A stretch of 64,000 nt of DNA from Cunninghamella blakesleeana (GCA_017871115.1 JAFCIZ010000001.1:2461501-2525500); one strand, 5' to 3'; shown: positions 27,767 through 45,347, counted from the stretch's first letter. Notes: generated by a model not told the origin, from the letters alone. Translations and numbers: made by a program.

Positions 27767-28464
27767 CTATTTTTTACCATTACATTGCTGAATTAAACCT
27801 GCCATTTCACGTCTAAAACATATAGGAATAACAGTAATATCTAATTAATCATCATTATTTATATATAATAAAAATTATCTTATTTTTACCTCTTAATAGC
27901 CGTAATATGAACTTGGACATCACTATCTTTACGATTTTTTTTCTTATCAATTTCACTAATAAAAATATTGATTGGTTCGGTAAAATCAAGCACAGTATTT
28001 TCTCTTTTAAACACTATTTTAAAAATAATAATAATAATAATAATAATAATATATAGATATATATAGATATAAATATAAATATATATGTATATATATTATA
28101 CTAATTAGTAAATCTATTCATTCAATATTTTTTAATATGTATGCGCAAGATTATGATATATGCATATGTATATATATGTATATATGTGTTAATGGCATTA
28201 TATAAAAAAACACTTTACTATCCTTGAATTCCAAGCAAATAACAAAATAAGTTAAATAAAGAGAACCAGGATTTAAATTATAAGCATAATCCACATTATC
28301 AAGGGCCAAACCTTGTTGAATTAAAAATTTTTCATGGCTGGTACGATAAGAAATGATGGTTGAATATGTTCCAGTAAGAGGATGAACGGTTTGTACTTCT
28401 TTCATTGTTTCCAATAATTCAACTAATCTTGGGATATTACAAGTCATTCGTCGATCCCTATATT

Positions 28465-28502
<38 letters not shown>

Positions 28503-30737
28503 TATATTATTTCTATTTATATACATTTCTTATTATTTTTATTTTATTTTATTTTATTTTTTACCATATTTCTCTACTTTTAATCGTTTCAGTACTAACG
28601 GTCACTTTAATAAAATGTTTATAGGTTTTAATAATATCTGTTGCTTTGAACAATTTTGCCATTTGATCTTCATGTTGATCATATTTTGTTTGTAAAATCT
28701 TACTGGCACGATCAAATTCCCTTGTTATAATTTGTAATGTTGACTTGGTGATAAAAGGTGCCGCATTTGAAATAGGATAACATGGACTAACAATCGGCAT
28801 GAATGCATTTCTAAATTCAGCCTGTTATAAAAAATAAAAATATATAAAAAAAAAAATACATAATGAGAATGGAAAGATTTATCAATGAATATATATATAT
28901 ATTGATAGATGAATTGCTTACAAGGTTATGATAATCAACATCCTGCTGATTCCTAAATGAAGGTAGTGTGGGCGTTAAGGCAACAGGTGTTGGCCATGGC
29001 CAAGTTGACCATTTGTCAAAAAAGGATTTTAATAATGATATAAATGTAATATTTGAATGGAATGATGATGATGACGCCGACGAAGATGAAGACGAAGACG
29101 AGGATTCTTTTAACATATTCAAATCTGGTTTGTTTAGTTGTATTAATGTAGACGAAGGTGCTGTAGGTGTTACTGGTGATGCTGGAGAAGACAAAGGAGA
29201 TGCTGATGGAGGTATAGTTGAATCGGCAATAACAGTATTACTCATATACCGACTTTGATGCTCTGATTTCAATGTAAAATAAACCTTGAGAAGTAATAGG
29301 GTCCAAGCATTTCCATTTAAATATCCCATTGGCTTTCCGTAAATCCCTCGTTTTGTTGCCCAATGCTTTATACATTGCATCACCAGTCGAAATATAGATA
29401 AATCATTTTTATCTATTCCATCAAAGATAAATTGGTTTACACGTGGACCTAAATGGATTAAAAAAAAATGGAAAATAAAATAAAAATCACTCTACTTTTT
29501 TTATGCATAAATAGATATTTATAGATTATGATTGTTACCATCCATGCTTAATAAGCAAGTTTTTTCCAAATTAACTAATAAATCATCATTCAGAAGATCA
29601 ATTGTATTTGGAACAGTTATCATTTGTAATCGAACAAAAGAAAGGTCAACCTATTATATAATAACAATAATAATAATAATAATAAAAGAAAAAAAAGAAA
29701 AGAAAAGAATGTAGTTATAAATAAATGTATACGAGTATTAAGGAGAAATTAAATATAAAAAAATAGAGTACATACCGTAACTGAATCCACTACAAATTTG
29801 ATGATAGGTACAGTAGCATTTGGAATTACCTAAGAGAAAGTAAATATAAACAAATAAATAAATAAAAACTAAATAAGCTGATTGATTGGTTATACATTTT
29901 ATTTTATTTAGTATGATGATAGCTAATATTATTATTATTACCATTTTTTCTTTTTATATTCTTAAAAAAATCATGCGTTTATATATACTTACTTCAATAT
30001 TACTCACGGTAAATTGTGATCTAAGAAGAGTAGGGAAAAAATTAAAAAAATCACGTCGACGAATAGATATAGGAGCTAATAAAACCACATCAATATCAGC
30101 ATTAGCAAGGTAACCTCCAATACGAAAGGAACCAAAAGGTAAAAGTTGACATTCAAAGTTGGATCGTTTAATATTATTTTCCTTAACACAGCATTTATTA
30201 AAGGTTGGTAACATGGAACGTAATAAAGTTATAACACCACATCTAAAGGGAATTTGAATGAGACATTAAAATAAAAATAAAGAAAAATAATTAATGAGTC
30301 GCACGGTTCCATATATATTTATATCTGCGTATATATATATATAACATCTATTGATCAGCTATGTTTATACATATATATATTATATGTAAATATTCTTATT
30401 ATGTATATATATGTATATATATATATATATGCTCGTGTGTGTGTATTCGTGTGTGTGTTTGTGTATGTGCGTACATATATATGTATATATATACATATAT
30501 ACATATATATACGTATATATTATCATTACATATGCATTTATATATATATATATATATATATACACTGCTATTGGTAAATAACTATGATAGCCATTTTTTA
30601 TATTTTATATTTTTCTTTTATTGTTAGTTACTTATTTATTACTACTACCTTTTTTTATGCTCTGCAACAGTTTCTATAATATTACGATCTAGCATATACT
30701 TTCTCCATTCTTTTTTATTGGTATCATTAAGCTTCAT
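27767..30737 (-). CDS. Divergent poly(A)-polymerase-like nucleotidyltransferase
   Basis: The nucleotidyltransferase core is recognisable: PFGSFRIGGYLANADIDVV supplies the GS motif and the two metal-binding Asp residues (ADID), and VDLSFVRL supplies the third. The central domain has LVMQCIKHWATKRGIYGKP and GYLNGNAWTLLLLKVYF. The C-terminal RNA-binding part has MPIVSPCYPISNAAPFITKS, equivalent to MPVITPAYP in yeast Pap1. Between the central-domain helix and WSTWPWPTPVAL sits an extra Ser/Pro/Thr-rich segment of about 65 residues including [14 protein letters not shown]. The start MKLNDTNKKEWRKYM is the nearest ATG in the first exon. Intron 1 (about 30242-30650) carries a TA/GT microsatellite. 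The product would add A tails to RNA, but its divergence from canonical Pap1 suggests a specialised paralogue. Confidence 0.8.
30376..30562. repeat. TA/GT microsatellite in an intron
   Basis: Alternating TA and GT dinucleotides, with only small interruptions, fill much of the first intron of the poly(A)-polymerase-like gene. Open frames on both strands here are artefacts of the repeat (Ile/Tyr and His/Thr strings). Confidence 0.85.
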
Positions 30738-31182
30738 GGAAATAAATATTATATGGCATAAAAAAGAGAAGAATAATATGGATAGTGATAAAAAAAAAGA
30801 AAAGAAAAAAAAAATGGGAGAGCAGGAAAAAAAAATTAAATACCTTTTCAAAAAATTAAAACCCAACATTTTTTCCTTAATCCACTTGATACTTTTTTAT
30901 TTTTTAAGTAATTTATCAACTTTACTTATACTTTTATGTTTAAAGTTGTTTAAAATCGAAATATAGATTATTTAAACAAACCGTATTTAAAATCATTAAG
31001 GAATGAAGATTATGTAAGTATAGATATATTTTGCATTTTTATTTTTGGTAATAGAATAATTAGCTACAATTACTACTGCTATGTCATTTTTTTTCTTTTT
31101 TTTTTTTTATTACGTATAATTATATAAATATTACTATTATTATTATTGTTATTATAATCATTGGTAAATTATTAAATTATAT

Positions 31183-31219
<37 letters not shown>

Positions 31220-31244
31220 CTACATAATGATGAGGGTTTTGAAT
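30738..31244. other. Intergenic AT-rich DNA
   Basis: No gene is seen. Purine-rich next to the upstream gene start (30750-30840) and TA-repeat near 31160-31220 beside the 3' end of the GPI-protein gene. Confidence 0.5.
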
Positions 31245-32195
31245 TTAAATAAGAGCAATAGCAGCAACCATAGCAGCAATTAAAAGAATACCAGTTGTTT
31301 TCTTGTTAGCAGAGTTAGGAGCATTAGTAGGAGAAGGAGCGGTAGTGGTAACACTAGATGCAACAGTAGTAGGTTGAGTGCTAACGGTAGATGATACAGG
31401 GGTAGATGAGGTTACTTGTGTTGAGCTAGTAGTAGATCCGGAAGCAGAAGTAGTAGCAGTAGCAGTGGAATTACCTGAAGGTGTAGCACCAGAAGAAGTT
31501 GGAGAAGCTATATAAGAATAATAAATATAAATAAATATGCATTTTAGTGATAAAAAAAAAAAAGCAAAAAAAAAAAAAAAATTATTTTATCATTTCTATA
31601 CACTATTGTCTATTATATACTATTGTTACTATTATGTATTTTTATTTTTTTTACCTCCACCATTTGAAGATCCACCATTTGCGGCATTTATAGTAAAGAA
31701 TCCACTGTATGAAATAGAAGGAGAGGTACCCAATTGAAGAGCATCTAGATTAATAATAAAAATAAAAAAAGAATGAGTTTGTTACCCCTCACGAAATATG
31801 TATATATATATACACTTAAAAAATAAAAAAGTGTGTATACTTACAACGACCAGGAGTAATATCGGCAGGGATATTCCAAGTATAAGAACCGCTGTTAGCA
31901 TCAACATTTTGAGCAATGGTTGAAACAGGCTGTAAAGCAGTTGCAGGACCATTTACCAAAGTAATAGAAGGAATGGTTTGAACAGTAGGATTAATCCTAA
32001 GATAAAATAAAATAAGTTAATGAATCTTTTAATTTTTTCTTTTCTACTCTTTTTATAAAATACTTACCAACTTATGATTAATTTTTCACCAGCGTTATAT
32101 TGACTATTACTAAGAGGAGAGGTGATACTAACAATGTTTTGTTGACATGATACAAGGGCAATTAAGACGGTAAGAATAATAAAGGTGGCCTTCAT
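31245..32195 (-). CDS. KRE9/KNH1-like Ser/Thr-rich GPI-anchored surface protein
   Basis: The signal peptide MKATFIILTVLIALVSC is followed by an Ig-like KRE9/KNH1 N-terminal domain (NIVSITSPLSNSQYNAGEKL, then a Trp-containing strand and SITLVNGPATALQPV). The domain ends near ALQLGTSPSISYSGFFTI. A Ser/Thr/Ala-rich stalk of about 60 residues follows, and then the tail ANKKTTGILLIAAMVAAIAL, a typical GPI-attachment signal. Four exons. The family is abundant in fungal walls, with a proposed link to beta-1,6-glucan in yeast; a wall or plasma-membrane surface role is inferred here. Third-position codon choice is less AT than the flanks, suggesting good expression. Confidence 0.87.
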
Positions 32196-33278
32196 TTTGA
32201 TTTGATTTTTTGATGTATGAATAAAAAGAAAAAGAAAAAAAGAAAAAAAAAAGTGATAAAATTTCTTTTTTAAATTCTAATCGAAATCAAAAAAAAAAAA
32301 AAAAAAAAAATTCCAGTGTTACTCTGTTCTAAAAAAAAAAACCCTACACTAAAAAAATAAAGACCAAAGATGTATTTAGGTGATCATGCAAAAAAACAAC
32401 AAATGTTAATCTTTTAGTGTAACCTATCACATACGAATATATATATATATATATATTTACTTTTTTATTATTTTTTATACTATTTAAACCATTTTTTACT
32501 TACTTTTTCAATGAGGATAAAGCATGGGTTAAAACATATACCCGAGGTGAGAATAGTTCGGCTTTGCTGAGAATGAGGTGATCATGACAGATAGAAAAAA
32601 AAAAGTGAAACATACGTTGGTATTGTTTATACTGATCTAAAATTAGTAATCCTTTTTACTATAAATCGATAATCCATACCTATTTATTATTTTTATTGTT
32701 ATTATTTACACGTCGAAACGACATATATAAATATATAAATATAAATAGTTGAGAGCCTGTTTTTTTTATATAGTCATAAAATATATATAATAGAGATTGC
32801 GTACCTTTGACTCTGGTTATAAATGAGTTGACGTAATTAAGAATATATATTAAATACATGAACAATATAGGAGATAATACATATATACTATTTAGTTATG
32901 TCCACTGATAAAATATATATATTTAATATTATTATTAATACGGAGGTGATAAAATATAAAATGAAAATAAAAAAAAAAAAATAAAAAAAATGAATACAGG
33001 AAAGAAAAAGGAACACAAACTAAAAAATCCAAAAATAATAACCGGAATTTTAAACCCTTCATTTTTTTTTTAAGCATTGTATATATATATATATATGTGA
33101 TGATTATATATTTATTGATTTCTTTAAAAAAATTATAAAAATTAATAAAGGTAATAAAAGAAAAATGTAAATTAAACTAAAGAGTTATAAAAAAAAAAAA
33201 AATGGAATGAATGCGATTTAAAAAATGATAATATGTTAATAAAAAAGTGATGTATATAAAAATAAATACGTAAATAAA
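32196..33278. other. Intergenic AT-rich DNA
   Basis: No gene is seen. Purine-rich next to the GPI-protein start (32222-32255), an A20 run near 32289-32310, and short open stretches at 32680-32865 and 32892-33077 that consist of low-complexity residues only. Confidence 0.5.
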
Positions 33279-36200
33279 TTATAATTCCCATTCTTGTACA
33301 GTTGAACTAAGCCAAGTAGTAGTAGTCCATTCAGGTAACGTGTTTTGGATATCACCTAATAATCCTACCCCACCAATTAATCTTTCTTCCCCACGACCTG
33401 CGAAATTTTCCTTTTCTAAAGCTGTAAATTCAACTTGCATTTTCCATTCTCCTTTTTCTGCAAGGCTTCTTTCCGATTCAGGTACTTTAACTGATAATTG
33501 CAATTTCCATCCATCATTACCAAAACCTGTTACATGACGTACAACGTATCTTGACGAATAACTTAAAGGTTCTTCATTTTGAATACTCCAATCTACAACA
33601 TGGCCATGGAAGGAGATAACTGTCCAAGTATAAGAAGGTGCCATACTGAAAATGGTGAAAGATCGAACGCCAGTAGTAGCATCATAAGTGTCATTGTGAA
33701 CGGTTAAAGTTGGGAAAGGACCAGTGAAATGATCAGCTAAACTGACAGCATGAGTGATTTTTTCATTATTTGCATGGGCACGAATATAAGGTTCAGTATT
33801 TAATCGATAACCACCAAGGAAATGACTGAATGGATAAATGGAATCCCAATCTTTTAATCCATCAATACCCTTACGAGGTTCAGGTTTGACTTGTAATAAA
33901 TCTTCTAATGAGTCCAAGACTGTATTCATGTAAGGTCCTTGGTCGGCTTCAGCAATAGCAATATAAGCTTCACCTGATGTTAAATTCTTTAAATGTTGAA
34001 TGAATCTAAAAGTAAAAATAACATATATATATATATATATACAGTTAACTACACACATCCATGATTCATTTCTTTTTTTTTTTTTAACATGTATAAAGAT
34101 TCCTATTTATTTTTTATTTTTTATTACTTACAATCTCTTTGGGTGCATTTCATCATAAGGGAAAGCCCAACCACCAGGAGAACCACCTTGCATCATGACA
34201 GATAATAAAACAAAGGATTGGAAAATCAAAAGCCCAGTCAAGATTTTAGCCAAGAAACGTCTACCAAAACGATGAACATGTGCCAATGATGGTAAACAGA
34301 CCATGAAAGCAATATTACCAAAAATAATAGCAATAATAATATCGACAGGTGTGTCTACACCCATACGACCTGTTAAAGGAACAAAGATATCAATCAAAGC
34401 ATAAATGTTATCACTATAAATAAATGTTAAAGGCAAAGTGGCAATAGCGTATGTCCATGTATTGATCTTGGGTTGAGGGACTAAGGATTTGGTTGGTGAA
34501 GGTTTAAGTAAAAATTCATTGGTCATAGCTGCCAATAAAAGAATGGTGTTATATACCCAAAATACATAAGAACTTGCAATACCTGTAATTGTGGTTAAAA
34601 AGGTCATGGTAGCAAAGGCACCTACTAAGGAATTAAATACACCATATTCCATATCAACATGAAGGGAACCAGGAATCAAATAGGATAAATATTGAACACT
34701 ATAAGCACCAAATAAACCAGTAGGAACAAAAATGAGCATACCATACCATTCATGAGAAAACCATGCCATATGGCGATTGATTAAGCTGGAAGTTAAGAAA
34801 AGCGCAATGGTGACAGGAAGGAGAAGAGAGGCAATACCACTAAGAATGACTGTGATGGTGGATTGAATATAATTTCTTAATACTACATGTAATGGGCGAT
34901 AAGGTGAAGTTTGTGTAGCTTGTTTAATAATATAGCCAAGATAAATATAGGCTGCTAAAACTGTACCGATTTGAAGACGGAATGCTGTAGCCCAAGAATA
35001 AACCATAAAGTATAAACCTATATTTAGAAATAGATTAAAAAAATATTAGCACGATATCAATAACAATGTTTATCCTTATTAAAAAAAAAATTCCTCTCTA
35101 TTTTATATTGACATAACTCTATCTACTCCTCACTCCCCTATTTTTTAATTTCCCTTCCTGATATAATCATAATTATTTATTGTTTATTTTTAATTTACCA
35201 AAAATATCAAAAAAGACGACTTCACTTGTACGTTCAATACCGGTTAAAGTAGCATTTTTTGCTAAATGATCAACGATAGCCAAAGTATTCTCACCCAAAT
35301 GTTGAATTGACCCAGGTTGTAAATGTTTTGTAATATCCAAATGAGTATGGTAAAGGTAAGAGTTTTTATAAATGGCCATATCAATGCCAGTTAAATTACC
35401 ATATTGTACAAATTGTCTAAAATCAGTATCTGATAAAATTAATCCAGTTCTAAATACATCATTTGCCTATTTGTAAAAAAAAAAATAACAATAATTATAA
35501 TTTCATTAATAATCATATACAAATTTATTCTTATACAAGAATAAACAATGGTAATTATATGATATATATATATTACCAAAACGGTTCCATGTGGATAAGG
35601 TGCTTGTTTGTAAGCTTCAATCATTTCTTTTGAATTGGCTTGGAAAAGAATTTCACGACCGGTTGTACCACAAGCATCAATATTAACTACTGATCGAATA
35701 CTAATAAATTAATAAAAAATAATAAAAATAATAAAATTTAATAAAATTGAACATTTAACCATTATATAATCATATATAATCCCTTGTGACTCCTTATATA
35801 TATTATTTATTTATTTATTTATTTATTTTTTACCTATCCCTAAGTTCATGCATAGTTATAAAAGCGTGAGAAGCATCTTGGAGAGTTTCTTCGGCACCAT
35901 TAAATACTAAAATGAAAATTAAGAAATGAAAAGTTAATTTATTTATCTTAAAAAAAAAAATATCAATTAGATTTATGTAGAAGAGAGAGAACTTACAAAA
36001 GACGATTGAATTTTTATAACCAGTCCAGTCACGTTGACTTAAAACACGAATGATCTCAAGCATGACAGCAGTACCAGAACCATCATCAGTAGCACCAGGA
36101 GATCCTAAAGTTGTATCAAAATGAGAATTTACAAGGATTGCATTGTCTTCACAAGATCGAACACCAGATACAGTATCACCATCAGGACATGATAATCTTA

Positions 36201-37014
36201 CAATAATATTGGTAATATTAGTATAAGCTTTTAATACCACTATTTAAAATAAATAAATAAATAAATAATATCGTCAGAGATGATTTACCAATTGATTGAC
36301 TTATTTTGCATAAACTTCATGTTGATATCAATTTGTATTCAACTTTTAATTATTTTTTTTCGTTGTATTGATAAAACTGATAAAGATGATTATTCTCGTT
36401 TTTTTTTTTTAAAAAAAAAAAAAAGGAATACTTACTATGATCCATAATATCAAAACGATGACTTCCAGTTTCTTGTTGGATCCAAACATCAAACTTAGGT
36501 GACCCAGGAATAGAAGCAGCTGTCTGTTGATATCCTTTAATCATATTCTTTAAATAATCAGCTGATTGAGCTTCTTCTACTGTTCCAACAATACCTATAA
36601 TAAAGTAAATATATATATATAAAATAATAAATAAACATGTTGTTTTTTTTTATTATTTATTAATTTTTTTATTAAAAATATCTATATATGTTGATCTTTT
36701 TACTTTTCTTTTATTTATTTATTTATTTTGTATATAAACTTACGATAACCAAGAGTATCACTAAGATAAGATATAGTTTCTATAGCATTTCTTTCAGAAA
36801 ATTCAGAAAGACCGTTTTTTGGATTAATACCTCTATGAGCAACAGGATCAGGTAAATTATAGTGCAAATGACAAGAGAAAATAATGGCTATCAAAGAATA
36901 ACTTATCAACTTGAACCATGACCAAACGACACCTGATCGTTGAGTTATATTATTATCCATTTTTGAAAAATAGGCAGGTTCAAAATCTATACTCTTTTTC
37001 TTTACTGTAGTCAT
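33279..37014 (-). CDS. Endoplasmic reticulum/vacuolar M28 metallopeptidase (ERMP1/Pff1 family)
   Basis: After an N-terminal cytosolic segment and one membrane helix (SYSLIAIIFSCHLHY) comes the M28 domain with its two-zinc site: VNSHFDTTLGSPGATDDGSG (His and bridging Asp), LFNGAEE (Glu), SDTDFRQFVQYGNLTGIDMA (Asp) and YLYHTHLD (His). This is followed by seven or eight membrane helices encoded in one large exon (34128-35006) and a lumenal C-terminal beta domain ending VQEWEL. This layout is that of ERMP1/Fxna in animals and Pff1 (vacuolar) in yeast. All zinc ligands expected for the family are present. About eight exons. The substrate is unknown. Divergent from VRG4. Confidence 0.9.
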
Positions 37015-38328
37015 ATAAAATATTATCCTTTGGATTATTTGTTGATATTAAATAATATAGTAATGAATGAGGTTTAAAAATAAATTATAGAAATATCGAA
37101 AAGAAAGAGTAGATTTTATAGATAAAAAAATAAAATGAAAAGTGAAAGAAAGAAAAAAAAAAAAATATTGGTGCCTTTTTTTTTTAAACCTTTTCAAAAA
37201 TTTCGCCGGACAAATTTATTATCCGGATAAATGAAAAAAAGAAATGCTGGCTCCCTTTTTTTTTATACTTTCATTAAAGCTCCTACACTAATACAATATA
37301 TAATCATATATTAAATTAAGTCAAAATATAATTATATAAAAAAGAAATATTTAGAATTATTTTATAGGAGTATTAATTAGTGAAAAACATACATATATAT
37401 CTATATAAAATATTAAACAAGAATAAAAAAATAAAATAAAAATATGATAATATTAAAATATGCTATTACATTATCCCTCAGATCGGCAAATGTTTACCAT
37501 TGAAAAAGATGTATGAGCAACTTTTAAAATAATTTATAAGAATATAAAAAAAAGTACGTATAATAAAAAAATGATCATAAAATAAAAAAGTAAAAATCAA
37601 CTTTATTTTATATTCAAAAGTTTATTTATTAGTCATAATAATAAATAGGTATAAAATTGACAATTGATATTAAATTATAACATTATAGTTTCCGTTTTTA
37701 ATATTAAAGAAAGTAGTAAATATTGTACTTTCTTGTATACTAAAAATGGAAACGAAGTATAGAGAAATTCTATAATATATTTCCTTTTTACTTCTTTTTT
37801 TTTGATTTTTTTATATTTATTTATTTATTGATTTATTCATGATCAACTCCTATACAACTAAAAAACAGATCATTACTACCTTTTTTTTTTCTAATGATCG
37901 AAAAATAAATAAAAAAATCAGTAAGGAAGATCAATTCAGTTAATATTCTGGGATTCAATTAAAGATCGTCTTGATTTTAGGTGAAAACGCACTATCGTAT
38001 CAAATTTAATTTGATTGGATTATTTTCATCGTCACTTATAATTTTTTTAAAAAATTAACCTGAATTTATTTTTTTATTTCTCTCTTTTTTTTTTTTACTT
38101 TGCTATATTTTTTTTCTTTTTTTCCCCTTTAGCCTAATTCTCTTTCCTTTTCTCCCTTTTTTCTTCATTTTTTCATTTTTCTTTTTAATAATCCATTCTC
38201 TCTCCATTTTATCAGATTTAAAATACATATATAAAAAGAACTCCTCTCATCCCCTCATATTATATATATATATATATATATATATTTACTTATTCATATA
38301 AAACTATATTTTTTATTTTAGACTTTTT

Positions 38329-38368
<40 letters not shown>

Positions 38369-38374
38369 TATATC
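37015..38374. promoter_or_regulatory. Divergent promoter region, ERMP1-like and VRG4
   Basis: On the ERMP1 side an inverted pair CCGGA...TCCGG lies at 37206-37226 in otherwise A+T DNA. On the VRG4 side a T/C tract runs from about 38080 to 38240. A TA repeat is at 38261-38284, and an AAT repeat forms the VRG4 leader (38331-38363). No gene is seen. Confidence 0.5.
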
Positions 38375-39968
38375 ATGTCATCATCAACAAAAGCAGAATA
38401 TAGTAAAATAGCCATTCATGAAGAAAACGAACCTAGATCCACTTCATCTTCTACTATTGTTGCCCCCTCTATAATCACTTTATCACCAACTGTAAAAGCA
38501 GCTTTACCTATTGCTTGTTATTGTTTTGCAAGTATTTTGATGACAGTAACGAACAAATATGTATTAAGTGGTTATGGATTTAATATGAACTTTTTATTAT
38601 TAACAGTTCAAGTAAGTGTATTAATCTATATATATATATATACGTGTGAGTAAAGTAATAGTATACTAAATATATAAACATTCATCTATTTATTTCACTA
38701 TTTTATTTTAGAATATTGTAACAGTTCTTTTATTACAAACTTTTAAATTTCTCAACCTTATCAAGTTTCGTGAATTCGATAAAGAAGAAGCAAGAAAATG
38801 GTTCCCCATTGCTGCCGCTCTCGTTGCTATGATTTACACTGGTTCTAAATCGCTTCAATATCTTCGCATCCCTATTTATACTATTTTTAAAAATTTAACA
38901 ATTATTCTTATAGCTTATGGTGAAGTGCTTTGGTTTGGCGGTGTTGTTACTGATAAAATGTTACTTTCTTTTGGATTAATGGTAATATACAAAGAAAATT
39001 AATAAAACACAAAAAATAGGGTTTATAATAAGAAAGAAAAAAGATATAAAACAACAAAAAATAAAAATAGGACGTGTTAACGTAATAATAATAACATTTT
39101 TTTATTTATTTTTACTATTATTATTGTTGTGATGATGGTAATGACAATCATTAGGTATTATCATCTGTTATTGCAGGATGGGCTGATATTTCAGAAGCTT
39201 TATCACAAATTGTTGAACTTGATAGTACATTGATCGGTTATTTCTGGATGGCTACCAATTGTATATCCTCAGCTGCATTCGTACTTTATATGAGAAAACG
39301 TATCAAGTTGACTAACTTTAAAGATTTCGATACTGTATATTACAATAACTTGCTATCTATTCCTCTTTTAATTATTCCCAGTTTTATTTTTGAAGATTGG
39401 AGTTCTGAAAACTTTGCTGCTACCTTGTAAAGTTGATAAATACATCATTGATTATTATCACTATTATTATTATTTACTCATATCACTATATTTACTTATT
39501 TATTTATATATAAACATAGCCCACCAGAAGTTAGAACGCAAATGATTTATGCTATGGTTTTCTCCGGTGTTTCTGCATTTGTTATGTCTTATGCATCCGC
39601 TTGGTGTGTCCGTACTACTTCTTCAACTACCTATTCTATGGTTGGTGCTTTAAATAAATTACCTATTGCCGCTTCCGGTATTTTATTCTTTGGTGATCCT
39701 GCTAGTTTTGCTAATGTTACTGCTATTATTGTTGGTAAGTGAGAGTGACTTATATGGATGGAAAATATAAAAAGTGAAAGTGAAAAAAAACGTACAAAGA
39801 TTTATACTTATTTATGAACTTTTTTATTTAGGTTTTGTCGCTGGACTTGTCTATTCATATGCTAAAACCTTTGGTAATAAGCCTAATAATGCTCAAACAC
39901 AAAGTATCCCAATGTCTTCTTCCAGTCAAAGTGCTGCCGATGCTGCTAAAGCAAATGGAAAATTTTAA
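38375..39968 (+). CDS. VRG4: Golgi GDP-mannose transporter (VRG4 type)
   Basis: Five exons. The product starts [15 protein letters not shown] with a Ser-rich cytosolic segment, followed by about ten membrane helices. Family signatures include [40 protein letters not shown] and, late in the protein, the nucleotide-sugar motif [12 protein letters not shown], in which GALNK contacts GDP-mannose in VRG4. The C-terminal tail is Ser/Ala/Asn-rich. The transporter brings GDP-mannose into the Golgi lumen in exchange for GMP, for protein and lipid mannosylation. Intron junctions are clear and all GT..AG. Confidence 0.94.
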
Positions 39969-41018
39969 ATATTTCATCTTCTTTTTTCTCTATATTATTC
40001 TTATTTATATTATGCTATACTTATATTTTGAATTTTTTTTAGTATTTATTATGTTATGAATTATTGTTTTTTTTTTTATTTCATCTTCATTTTTTTTTTT
40101 TCTTTTTATTCATTTTTTTAAAAAAAAAAATTACAATAAAATAATATATAAATCAATGTATATTTAAATATAAAATCAGTCATTTTATATTTTGTGTGTC
40201 ACTTAAAAAAATATATATAAAAAAGGTCAATTTTCGTCGATCCCGAATTTCTATCGGAGATTAACCAATGAACTTTATTTTCGAAAAGGTATAATTATTT
40301 TAATTACTGTCAAAAAAAAAAATGAAAATGAAAAAATCGATTCTAAAATAAAATAAATAAAAAAAAAAAAAAAAAAATGATAAATATATAACTCTAATCT
40401 TTGCTAGTACCTTTTTTTTAATCATTTCCATTTGAATAAATGGGTAAATTATTTTTCCAGTCAAAAGAAGTATTACTTTTCGTCATTTATTTTCCATATT
40501 TAGTATTATTGTAGTAATCAATTAAAAAAAAATTAGGAGTACGTAGGTACGTTCATAGTTTTTTATTCATAATGCCGAAAAAAATAAAATTAAATATACA
40601 TGGAAAGTTATGAATGATCTTCATATAATTAATAAAAAAAAATTCACTTTATGCCGTCGTAATTACATTTTATATTATCTTTGATTACCTTCCAAGAATT
40701 TATGACTTTGGTACATACGTTAGTAATATATATATATATATATATTTACATATATGTGCTTGTAACCATATATGTAAAATTCGATGGAATTCTACCAAAG
40801 ATAATGAAATAATTAAAAGGTAAAAGAAAAAGACAAAATATAACTTTATGTACATAAATTTTAAAGAAAAAAGGAGTTTTGCTTCTGCTTCCCGCCAAAA
40901 AATAATAATAATAATATATAAATGCTTCTAATTATGGCTAAATATGGGGTTAAAATTGTTTTTTTATTATTAATACAATCGCTTTATGTAGATAATATAA
41001 AAAATAAAAAAAAGAGCA

Positions 41019-41055
<37 letters not shown>

Positions 41056-41623
41056 AAATCAAAATCTTAATATGTTTACCAAGACAAAAAAAAATTCATA
41101 TGAATTTAGAAAAAATATTCATTTACCTCTATATATAATAAGTTATTTGACTTGGGATTTTAACAGTTTATTAACATAGCCAAGTTATAAATGCAGACTG
41201 ACTTTCAAACGAAGGTTACAAATGTTGATCAATAAAGCTATAGGATCATATTCAAGTTTAATGTTTACGTATTTATTTATTTTCATAGTTTATGGGCTAA
41301 TCGACTAGAAACTTTGATATGTCAAGGATGCGATTGATTTTTATACCTAGGTTGATTTTATAAGATAATTGTAAATAAAGAAATATATAAATACAAGACC
41401 TGTGTTTTTAATGAAAGGCTTTCTATTATTTTTTTATCAATGCAAAAAGTAAAATAACGAATAAAGAAAATCTAAATTTGGCAACTAAGCCGTCATAGTA
41501 TAAATTTTTCGTTTTTCGTGTTTGATTTCCCGCGGGCGTGAATAATTTTTTATTTTAACGGTGAGCTTTTATTTTTTATTTTTTTCCCTTTTTTTGCATT
41601 TTCACTTTAAATATTTTTTTAAA
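39969..41623. other. Long intergenic region upstream of MCM5
   Basis: No gene is seen. TA repeats lie near 40728-40744 and 41023-41052. Two G+C islands stand out: CTTCCCGCCAAAAAA at 40888-40902 and TTTCCCGCGGGCG at 41526-41538; both resemble E2F sites. The stretch 41150-41350 is slightly less AT-rich but has no long open frame. Confidence 0.5.
41526..41538 (+). promoter_or_regulatory. E2F-like site upstream of MCM5
   Basis: TTTCCCGCGGGCG contains a match to the E2F consensus TTTSSCGC, here with a palindromic CCCGCGGG core. It begins 98 bases before the MCM5 ATG, in DNA that is otherwise nearly all A+T. MCM genes are classic E2F/MBF targets at G1/S. Binding is inferred. Confidence 0.55.

Positions 41624-45347
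<3,724 letters not shown>

Noticed and set aside
28968..29258. Plus-strand open frame rich in Asp and Glu
   Set aside because: It is the complement of the Ser-rich insertion in the poly(A)-polymerase-like gene.
30361..30627. Open frames made of Ile, Tyr, Val and Cys
   Set aside because: They lie in a TA/GT microsatellite inside an intron.
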